Assembly (NCBI GenBank): GCA_944323585.1 | Contig: CALUTA010000071.1 | Span: 1-7,479, forward strand | Source of the DNA: Candidatus Gastranaerophilales bacterium | GTDB lineage: Bacteria; Cyanobacteriota; Vampirovibrionia; Gastranaerophilales; Gastranaerophilaceae | Length of the DNA: 7,479 bases | Direction of reading: 5' to 3' | Part shown: in pieces, positions 1 to 4,564 of the stretch | How positions within the stretch are numbered: the first letter of the stretch is position 1 | Layout of the letters: the number at the start of each line of letters is the position of its first letter | Position numbers and translations under genes: made by a program | Notes under the pieces: model-generated | Seen by the model: only the letters and a program-made list of their open reading frames with translations | Databases searched by the model: none | Told to the model about the DNA's origin: nothing

Positions 1-395
1 ATATAGTGAACTTCATCAAGAACAACGTATCTTACATCCTTCATATTGTCAGCAACTGCACCGAAGTTTGTGCCATACAACATATTTCTGAAAACTTCCG
101 TTGTCATAACAACAATCTGCGCATTACGATTTATTGAAGTGTCGCCTGTCAAAAGCCCTACTTTATCCTGTCCGAATTTTGCCGAAAAATCGTAAAATTT
201 CTGATTTGAAAGCGCCTTTAAAGGTGTTGTATAAAAAACTCTTGTTCCGTTTTCCAGTGCTCTGTGGATTGCATGTTCTGCAATAACGGTTTTGCCGGCT
301 CCGGTCGGTGCACAAACAACAACACTCTTTCCATTGTCTATAAAATCACAGGCTTCTTTTTGAAATTCATCAAGTTCAAACGGAAATTCGTACAT
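1..395 (-). CDS. Ski2/Mtr4-like DEVH-box RNA helicase, N-terminal part (cut by window edge)
   Basis: The gene reads leftward off the window; only the first 131 residues are present. Visible superfamily 2 helicase motifs, in order: a Q-motif-like start with FQKEA at residues 11-15, Walker A APTGAGKT at 29-36, motif Ia TTPLKALSNQK at 56-66, a TGD at 83-85, a TTEVFRNML segment at 98-106, and the Walker B/motif II DEVHY at 127-131. The TPLKALSNQK and DEVHY signatures are those of the Ski2/Mtr4-like ATP-dependent RNA helicases, which unwind RNA during processing or decay and are found in cyanobacteria and actinobacteria as well as eukaryotes. The ATG is preceded by AAGGAT about 7 nt upstream, and the ORF opens straight into the Q-motif region, so the start is well supported. 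The C-terminal RecA domain and any winged-helix domain lie outside the window. It is separated from serS by a terminator and has its own promoter. Confidence 0.9.
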   Translation of the reverse strand, partial: MYEFPFELDEFQKEACDFIDNGKSVVVCAPTGAGKTVIAEHAIHRALENGTRVFYTTPLKALSNQKFYDFSAKFGQDKVGLLTGDTSINRNAQIVVMTTEVFRNMLYGTNFGAVADNMKDVRYVVLDEVHY

Positions 396-427
396 CTTTA
401 TCCTTAAAACAGCTATTTACCATAATT

Positions 428-456
428 ATTATGCCCTAAAAATACAGATTTGTAAA
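428..456 (-). promoter_or_regulatory. Sigma-70-type promoter of the helicase gene
   Basis: Read on the minus strand there is a -35 box TTTACA (451-456), a 17-nt spacer and a -10 box CATAAT (428-433). Each box matches the consensus in five of six positions. Transcription would start near 421, giving a leader of roughly 25 nt with an AAGGAT ribosome site. It sits downstream of the serS terminator, so the helicase appears to be independently transcribed. Confidence 0.6.
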
Positions 457-465
457 ATACACAGA

Positions 466-492
466 AAAGGCTCCATAAATTCAGGAGCCTTT
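466..492 (-). terminator. Intrinsic terminator of serS
   Basis: A perfect 9-bp inverted repeat, AAAGGCTCC (466-474) and GGAGCCTTT (484-492), encloses a 9-nt loop. On the minus strand the stem follows the serS stop codon by about 20 nt and runs out into TTTT, the usual layout of a Rho-independent terminator. It separates serS from the helicase promoter. Confidence 0.75.
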
Positions 493-512
493 ATATATAT
501 AATTTTAACAGA

Positions 513-1778
513 TTAAATTCTGTCAAAACCTGTGTATTTTCTTAATACTTCCGGAATGATAATTGATCCGTCTTCCTGCTGGTAATTTTCAACAATCGCC
601 GCAAAAGTTCTACCGACAGCAAGCCCTGAGCCGTTGATTGTATGGACAAGTCTTGTTTTTCCGGTTGCTTTTTCTCTGTAGCGTATGTTCGCACGTCTTG
701 CCTGATAATCGCCGTAATTTGAACAGCTTGAAATTTCTTTGTAAGTTCCGTAAGAAGGCATCCAGACTTCCAAATCCCAGCATTTGTTTGCCGAAAATCC
801 TATATCGCCCGTAGAAAGAGCTTCACGACGATATGGAAGTTCAAGGAGTTGAAGCATTTTTTCTGCGTCTTCCGTTAATTTTTCGTGTTCTTCTTTACTA
901 GTTTCAGGAGTTGTAAGCTTTACAAGCTCAACTTTATTAAACTGGTGCACTCTGATTAAGCCTCTTGTATCTTTGCCGGCAGAACCTGATTCACGTCTGA
1001 AACATGGTGTGTAAGCCGTCATATATTTCGGAAGGTCGTCCTCAGAAAGGATTTCGCCTGCATAGATATTTGTAACAGGAACTTCCGCTGTCGGAATAAG
1101 GTACAAATCTTCATCAACACATTTGTACATATCATCTTTAAACTTCGGAAGCTGGCCTGTGCCTGTCATAGTAGCCGCATTAGCCATAAAAGGCGGCAAA
1201 ACTTCTTCATACCCCTGTTCCTGAGTATGATAATCAAGGAAGAAGTTTATAATAGCACGTTCAAGTTTTGCACCTTTTCCTCTGTACAGGATAAAACGGC
1301 TCTGTGAAAGCTTTACACCTCTTTCAAAGTCAACAAGCCCTTTTTCTTCGCACAAATCCCAGTGAGCCTTAAATTCAAAATCAAATTTTCTCGGCTCTCC
1401 CCACTTGTAAACCTCGATATTATCATCTTCCGATAAGCCGATTGGTGTTGTTTCATCAGGAATATTCGGTATATGCAAGAGAATATTGCGCTGTTTATCG
1501 TCTAATTCGGTTTGTTTTTCTTCCAATGCTTTGATATCATCACCGATTTTGCGGACTTCCTCCTGTACGGCATCAGTATTCTCACCCTTTTTCTTCAACT
1601 CGCCTATCATTTGAGAATCTTTTTTACGTTTGGCTCTCAATTCATCTGCCTGTGTCTGAATTTTTCGTCTTTCTTCATCAATCTTAATAACTTCATCTAT
1701 AGAAAGCTCCGGATTTCTTCTTTTCAAAAGCTCGTTTATTTTATCGGGATTTTCTCTAATTAGTTTAATATCAAGCAT
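513..1778 (-). CDS. serS: Seryl-tRNA synthetase
   Basis: A cytoplasmic class II aminoacyl-tRNA synthetase that charges tRNA-Ser (and tRNA-Sec where present) with serine, using ATP. At 421 aa it is full length for the bacterial enzyme. Residues 1 to about 105 form the charged, helical N-terminal domain that makes the long antiparallel coiled-coil arm contacting the tRNA long variable arm. The catalytic core follows: motif 1 region around 168-197, the serine-site TAEVP at 230-234, motif 2 FRRESGSAGKDTRG at 260-273 and motif 3 GSGLAVGR at 383-390. All core motifs are intact. The ATG is preceded by AAGAGGT at 1784-1790 on the minus strand, and translation begins with the family-typical MLDIKLIREN, so the start is secure. 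It has its own promoter and terminator and is probably monocistronic. No T-box-like leader is present; the leader is only about 30 nt. Confidence 0.98.
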   Translation of the reverse strand: MLDIKLIRENPDKINELLKRRNPELSIDEVIKIDEERRKIQTQADELRAKRKKDSQMIGELKKKGENTDAVQEEVRKIGDDIKALEEKQTELDDKQRNILLHIPNIPDETTPIGLSEDDNIEVYKWGEPRKFDFEFKAHWDLCEEKGLVDFERGVKLSQSRFILYRGKGAKLERAIINFFLDYHTQEQGYEEVLPPFMANAATMTGTGQLPKFKDDMYKCVDEDLYLIPTAEVPVTNIYAGEILSEDDLPKYMTAYTPCFRRESGSAGKDTRGLIRVHQFNKVELVKLTTPETSKEEHEKLTEDAEKMLQLLELPYRREALSTGDIGFSANKCWDLEVWMPSYGTYKEISSCSNYGDYQARRANIRYREKATGKTRLVHTINGSGLAVGRTFAAIVENYQQEDGSIIIPEVLRKYTGFDRI

Positions 1779-1813
1779 TTCAAACCTCTTTCATCTTAAT
1801 TTTTTGCAAATAT

Positions 1814-1842
1814 ATTATAGTTTAAAGACATATTATAATCAA
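1814..1842 (-). promoter_or_regulatory. Sigma-70 promoter of serS
   Basis: On the minus strand: -35 TTGATT (1837-1842), exactly 17 nt of spacer, and a consensus -10 TATAAT (1814-1819). Transcription would begin near 1807, about 28 nt before the serS start codon, leaving room for the AAGAGGT ribosome site but not for a structured regulatory leader. Confidence 0.7.
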
Positions 1843-1877
1843 GATTCAATAATCCATTCACAAAATCTTAAGATTTA

Positions 1878-1905
1878 TTGCATTATTGCCAAAATAATGC
1901 ATAAT
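1878..1905 (+). promoter_or_regulatory. Inverted repeat and candidate promoter of the small plus-strand gene
   Basis: A perfect 9-bp inverted repeat, TGCATTATT (1879-1887) and AATAATGCA (1893-1901), has a 5-nt centre GCCAA. It lies between the divergent serS gene and the gene starting at 1925. A possible plus-strand promoter, TTGCAT (1878-1883), 16-nt spacer, CATAAT (1900-1905), coincides with it almost exactly, so a protein bound to the repeat would cover the promoter. The predicted start site near 1912 leaves only a very short leader before the AGGGAG ribosome site. The repeat is seen directly; the promoter and operator roles are inferred. Confidence 0.35.
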
Positions 1906-1924
1906 AGATATAGGGAGAATGTGC

Positions 1925-2248
1925 ATGCTTAGAAAATTTGTTTTAAAACTGAATAATAATAAAAAACAAAAGGCAGCAAACGGGATGTCTAATCCGATTG
2001 AACTAAACAACGGACAGCCGAACGAATTTCTTGACAACCTGTCAAAACGTGCAGTAGAAATGTTTGAAAAACAATGCGACATCAAAAACTTCTCAAAACT
2101 CGTACTTTCTGATCCTGAAAACACTTCTCATATTGATATGATGCAGGAAATGATACGAGAAGGTAAAATCAAAGATCCGTTTGAGGATGAAAAACTTGCA
2201 GAGCTTGCTGATAACGAAAGATTTTTAAGAGATTTAGGCCTGATGTAA
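1925..2248 (+). CDS. Small hypothetical protein, 107 aa
   Basis: Function not recognised. The protein has a basic, hydrophobic start (MLRKFVLKLN), an Asn/Lys-rich stretch at about 10-32, then a mostly helical, charged C-terminal part (about 34-107) that ends in FLRDLGLM. There is no signal peptide, no membrane helix long enough to be convincing, and a single cysteine (C51). An ATG at 1919 in the same frame would add two residues, but the AGGGAG ribosome site at 1912-1917 sits only 1 nt from it and 7 nt from the ATG at 1925, so 1925 is preferred. The gene is divergent from serS, and its last 15 bp overlap the 3' end of the isocitrate dehydrogenase gene on the other strand. A good ribosome site and promoter-like sequence support it being real. 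A 267-bp ORF on the opposite strand over the same region lacks a comparable start. Confidence 0.75.
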   Translation: MLRKFVLKLNNNKKQKAANGMSNPIELNNGQPNEFLDNLSKRAVEMFEKQCDIKNFSKLVLSDPENTSHIDMMQEMIREGKIKDPFEDEKLAELADNERFLRDLGLM

Positions 2249-3235
2249 ATTTTTAATAATTTCATCAGCAAATTCTTTTGTACCTAAATTTCCGCCCAAA
2301 TCAACCGTGCATTTACCGGATTTCAACGCTGCAAACAAAGCTTTCTCGATTTTATCTGCATAGGCCTTTTCTTCGATATAATTAAGCATCTCAATCGCAG
2401 ACAGAAGAAGTGCGGTTGGATTTGCCTTATTTTGGCCTTTAATATCCGGAGCAGAGCCGTGAACAGGTTCAAACACGGCGCAATTTTCACCTATATTCGC
2501 ACCCTGAGCAACACCAAGTCCGCCAATAAGCCCTGCACAGAGGTCTGACACTACATCGCCATACAAATTCGGCAAAACAAGGACGTCAAACTGTTCAGGC
2601 TTCTGGACAAGCTGCATGCAAAGATTATCAACAAGAATTTCACGCTGCTTGATTTGTGGATAATCTTTTGCAACTTCACGGTATGTATTCAAAAACAATC
2701 CGTCAGAAAGCTTCATGATATTTGCTTTTGTCACAACGCAAACCTCTTTACGGCCGTTTTTAAGAGCATAATCAAAAGCAAATCTGCAAATCCTTTCCGT
2801 GGCTTTGCGTGTAATAATTTTTATACTTTCCGCAGCATTTTCATCAACCTGACGTTCAATACCGGCATACAAGTCTTCAGTATTTTCTCTTACAACCACA
2901 ATATCAACATTATTAAAGCGAGTTTTTACATTCGGAAGATTTTTGCATGGGCGCAAATTTGCGTACAAATCAAGTTCTTTTCGCAGCTGAACATTTACTG
3001 ATCTAAAACCTTTACCTATTGGAGTCGTAACCGGAGCCTTCAATGCAACTTTGTTTTTGCGTATTGACTCCAGAACCCTTTGTGGAAGCGGAGTGCCTTC
3101 TTTTTCAATCACATCTTCGCCGGCAGTCTGCAAATCCCAATTTATCTTAAGCCCTGAAGCCTCAATAATTCTGACAACCGCCTCGCTTATCTCAGGCCCG
3201 ATTCCGTCACCGTTGATTAAAGTTATATTATGCAT
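2234..3235 (-). CDS. NAD-dependent isocitrate dehydrogenase (isocitrate/isopropylmalate dehydrogenase family)
   Basis: Oxidative decarboxylation of isocitrate to 2-oxoglutarate in the cytoplasm, using Mg2+ or Mn2+. It is 333 aa, the short form typical of NAD-type and homoisocitrate-type enzymes. Residues align with the E. coli Icd active site at constant spacing: S79, N81, R85, R95, R116, Y123, K170, D203, D227 and D231 correspond to S113, N115, R119, R129, R153, Y160, K230, D283, D307 and D311. The S-x-N-x-x-x-R pattern indicates isocitrate rather than isopropylmalate. In HGSAPDI (259-265), Asp264 and Ile265 replace the NADP-selecting Lys344/Tyr345 of E. coli, which predicts NAD. Homoisocitrate activity cannot be excluded. 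The start ATG overlaps the stop of the upstream 67-aa gene (TAATG), with AAGGAT 9 nt and GAGG 4 nt before it, so the two are translationally coupled. No terminator is visible after the stop, which lies inside the convergent neighbour. Confidence 0.9.
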   Translation of the reverse strand: MHNITLINGDGIGPEISEAVVRIIEASGLKINWDLQTAGEDVIEKEGTPLPQRVLESIRKNKVALKAPVTTPIGKGFRSVNVQLRKELDLYANLRPCKNLPNVKTRFNNVDIVVVRENTEDLYAGIERQVDENAAESIKIITRKATERICRFAFDYALKNGRKEVCVVTKANIMKLSDGLFLNTYREVAKDYPQIKQREILVDNLCMQLVQKPEQFDVLVLPNLYGDVVSDLCAGLIGGLGVAQGANIGENCAVFEPVHGSAPDIKGQNKANPTALLLSAIEMLNYIEEKAYADKIEKALFAALKSGKCTVDLGGNLGTKEFADEIIKNLHQA

Positions 3236-3438
3236 TATTCCTCATCCTTCACAATGCGCAGATTACGCTTGAATTCTTTATAAAACCCGCAGCTTGTAAC
3301 CTGCAGAGATTCCTCAAGAAATACATCTCCCATGGCAAGAGCCGCAAGAAGCGGACAGTCAAGCTCCTTTACATAATTTTCACAACTTATGCAAAGGTCA
3401 TCATCCTCTATAAAAACTCTTGAATTCTTACAATACAT
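3235..3438 (-). CDS. Small cysteine-containing hypothetical protein, 67 aa, coupled to isocitrate dehydrogenase
   Basis: Not recognised as a named family. It is acidic at its start (EDDD at 11-14) and has five cysteines: C3, the CxxC pair C16/C19, C28 and C50. That is enough for one zinc or iron-sulphur site, but no known domain is assigned. A short hydrophobic stretch LLAALAMGDVFL lies at 30-41, and the C-terminus is basic and then acidic. Its stop codon shares one base with the dehydrogenase start (TAATG), so the two form an operon with coupled translation. No Shine-Dalgarno sequence precedes its ATG. Instead a TATAAT box ends 6 nt before it, which predicts a leaderless mRNA. The only internal in-frame ATG (residue 36) would drop four of the five cysteines, so the first ATG is preferred. 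Confidence 0.75.
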   Translation of the reverse strand: MYCKNSRVFIEDDDLCISCENYVKELDCPLLAALAMGDVFLEESLQVTSCGFYKEFKRNLRIVKDEE

Positions 3439-3444
3439 AAGGTG

Positions 3445-3473
3445 ATTATAGCGCTTTTAGCCGTTTTTGTAAA
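3445..3473 (-). promoter_or_regulatory. Near-consensus promoter giving a predicted leaderless mRNA
   Basis: On the minus strand: -35 TTTACA (3468-3473), a 17-nt spacer and consensus -10 TATAAT (3445-3450). Counting the usual six bases from the -10 box to the start site puts +1 at 3438, the A of the ATG of the 67-aa gene. This promoter would serve the 67-aa gene and the isocitrate dehydrogenase together. Confidence 0.7.
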
Positions 3474-3483
3474 TATTAACAAA
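3466..3483. promoter_or_regulatory. 18-bp near-palindrome over the -35 box, candidate operator
   Basis: TTTGTAAATATTAACAAA reads the same on both strands except for one mismatched pair (A3471 and A3478). It covers the whole -35 hexamer of the leaderless promoter, so a bound dimer would block or recruit polymerase. It is not a fit to the NtcA site (GTA-N8-TAC) or the Rex site (TTGTTAA-N4-TTAACAA), whose half-site spacing differs. The identity of any regulator is unknown. Confidence 0.4.
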
Positions 3484-3513
3484 TGTAACATTTCTTTACA
3501 AATATCAAATATC
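3481..3513. repeat. Short palindrome and tandem repeat between divergent genes
   Basis: AAATGTAACATTT (3481-3493) is a perfect 6-bp inverted repeat around a single base. It is followed by a tandem duplication of AAATATC (3500-3506 and 3507-3513). Both lie in the AT-rich region between the divergent 67-aa and 278-aa genes. They may be regulatory or only low-complexity sequence. Confidence 0.3.
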
Positions 3514-3550
3514 ACGCAATTTCAAAAGAAAAAAATTCTTTATATAAGTA

Positions 3551-3580
3551 AGGTTAGGTTTAAAACAGGTAGGTTTAAAA
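3551..3580 (+). repeat. Duplicated Shine-Dalgarno block before the 278-aa gene
   Basis: The block AGGTTAGGTTTAAAA (3551-3565) is followed by AGGTAGGTTTAAAA (3567-3580), differing by one inserted T. The shared 11-mer TAGGTTTAAAA recurs at exactly 15-nt spacing (3555 and 3570). The second copy supplies the AGG 6 nt before the ATG and its last base is the A of the start codon. A possible promoter, TTTCAA (3520-3525), 17 nt, TATAAG (3543-3548), would start transcription near 3555, at the first copy. Confidence 0.65.
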
Positions 3581-4416
3581 TGACTACGGTAGATAGTGCT
3601 GTAAATTCAACATGGAAATACTTGAAAATGTATCCTGAATTTGTCTTGGGTACAGGGTATGACGCATTTTCAAACAGATTTAAAGCAAGCTGGCAAGTAG
3701 GCAAAAATAACAATCTGCCATTCAAAAAACGTTTTGGAAGGGCATTTAAAGCCGGTACAGATGCAGCCGTAAGACACAATGACAGACTTCTTGCACAAAA
3801 CGAAGGTTCTTTCTGGAAGGCAACTAAAAACAGTATTACCAGTATCTGGCCGGATTTGCAGACAAACTGGACATCTGCCGGCGAAGCTGCAAAGGTCGCA
3901 GGTAAGTCAGCAGGCTGGGCAAAATTCAAAAGTATAGGAAAAGTTTTGGGCAAACGAATGCCTCTTATCGGTGCCGTTATGACCCTTGCATTTGAACTTC
4001 CGAACATTATAAGAACAACGACAAATGAAGGAGTTTTAGCAGGAGCCGGAGAAACCGCAAAAACAGGTGTAAGACTCGGTATAAGCACCCTTTGCGGTGC
4101 CTTAACCCAAGCCTTTATTCCGATTCCGTTCTTAGGTGGTATGGTTGGTTTTGCTGCAGGTGATTTACTTGGAAGATTCATTGTCGGCAAATCTTACTCC
4201 GAAAAAAAAGAGGCAGAAAAACTTGCTCAAGCTAATTCGCAATTTTCAATAGACACTTCAACAATTCCCTACGGCGGAAATAACATGAGCAACGACGAAG
4301 AATTTATGAAACTTCAACAGGCATATCTTCAGGCAGCAGGACAGGGAAACAATATGAATTATATGAACTTTAATAATCCATCAAACCCGTTCGGCAGCTT
4401 CAATATGATGGGCTAA
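3580..4416 (+). CDS. Hypothetical glycine-zipper protein with SNPF tail, 278 aa
   Basis: Family not recognised. Residues 1-125 are soluble, basic and Trp/Phe-rich (several W and KxxF pairs). Residues 127-146 carry a hydrophobic LPNIIRT motif. A Gly-rich helix follows at about 162-180, then PIP (181-183) and a glycine zipper with Gly at 186, 190, 194 and 198, ending in GK (203-204). Together they could form a membrane-inserting helical hairpin. Residues 205-255 are charged, and the tail 256-278 is Asn/Met/Phe-rich with SNPF at 268-271. There is no signal peptide. A longer version from GTG at 3442 would add 46 residues but has no ribosome site and runs through the divergent promoter, so the ATG at 3580, 6 nt after AGG, is chosen. 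Architecture and tail resemble the 594-aa gene downstream, from which a strong terminator separates it. Possible roles include membrane remodelling, pore formation or secretion; none is demonstrated. Confidence 0.85.
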   Translation: MTTVDSAVNSTWKYLKMYPEFVLGTGYDAFSNRFKASWQVGKNNNLPFKKRFGRAFKAGTDAAVRHNDRLLAQNEGSFWKATKNSITSIWPDLQTNWTSAGEAAKVAGKSAGWAKFKSIGKVLGKRMPLIGAVMTLAFELPNIIRTTTNEGVLAGAGETAKTGVRLGISTLCGALTQAFIPIPFLGGMVGFAAGDLLGRFIVGKSYSEKKEAEKLAQANSQFSIDTSTIPYGGNNMSNDEEFMKLQQAYLQAAGQGNNMNYMNFNNPSNPFGSFNMMG

Positions 4417-4453
4417 GTCTTAACTCCAAATCCCCCTGCAACCCTTGGGATTG

Positions 4454-4490
4454 AAAAGTACTAAGTTTGTTACAAAACTTAGTACTTTTT
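4454..4490 (+). terminator. Strong intrinsic terminator after the 278-aa gene
   Basis: A perfect 15-bp stem, left arm 4454-4468 (AAAAGTACTAAGTTT) and right arm 4475-4489, has a 6-nt loop GTTACA and ends in a run of five T. It lies 38 nt past the stop codon. A weaker 6-bp hairpin, AATCCC (4429-4434) with GGGATT (4447-4452), precedes it. Because of this terminator the 594-aa gene needs its own promoter. Confidence 0.85.
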
Positions 4491-4539
4491 GCAACTTAAA
4501 GGCAATTTTTATTATACAAAATACTTAATAAATATATAC

Positions 4540-4563
4540 GGGGAAAATCCATAAGGGGAAAAT
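4540..4563 (+). repeat. Duplicated Shine-Dalgarno block before the 594-aa gene
   Basis: GGGGAAAAT occurs at 4540-4548 and again at 4555-4563, again with a 15-nt period. The second copy places GGGG 6 nt before the ATG at 4565, the same distance as in the 278-aa gene. The sequence of the unit differs from that of the 278-aa gene, but purine-rich core, A-tract, period and placement are alike. The promoter is not clear; TTGCAA (4489-4494) with TATACA (4513-4518) is a weak candidate. Confidence 0.6.
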
Positions 4564-4564
4564 T

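Noticed and set aside
1779..1840. T-box or other riboswitch in front of serS
   Set aside because: The predicted leader is about 28 nt, too short for a T-box, and no T-box core sequence or terminator hairpin is present.
1858..2124. 88-aa minus-strand frame opposite the 107-aa gene
   Set aside because: Ser/Phe-rich shadow composition and no ribosome site; the plus-strand frame has AGGGAG at good spacing.
2654..3001. 115-aa plus-strand frame inside the isocitrate dehydrogenase gene
   Set aside because: Composition rich in Phe, Ile and Cys, no start signals, and complete overlap with a gene whose active-site residues are all intact.
3467..3500. NtcA- or Rex-type binding site upstream of isocitrate dehydrogenase
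   Set aside because: TGTA-N9-TACA at 3484-3500 is one base too wide for NtcA (N8), and TTGTAAATATTAACAA is two bases too short for the Rex consensus.
3442..3579. In-frame extension of the 278-aa protein from a GTG at 3442, giving a hydrophobic signal-peptide-like start
   Set aside because: There is no ribosome site before the GTG, the stretch overlaps the divergent promoter and palindromes, and its translation is Lys/Ile/Asn-rich as expected of AT-rich noncoding DNA. The ATG at 3580 has a well placed AGG.
3540..4190. 216-aa open frame on the minus strand opposite the 278-aa gene
   Set aside because: It is Pro/Ala/Leu-biased like a reverse-frame shadow, has no ribosome site, and lies wholly within a better supported gene.
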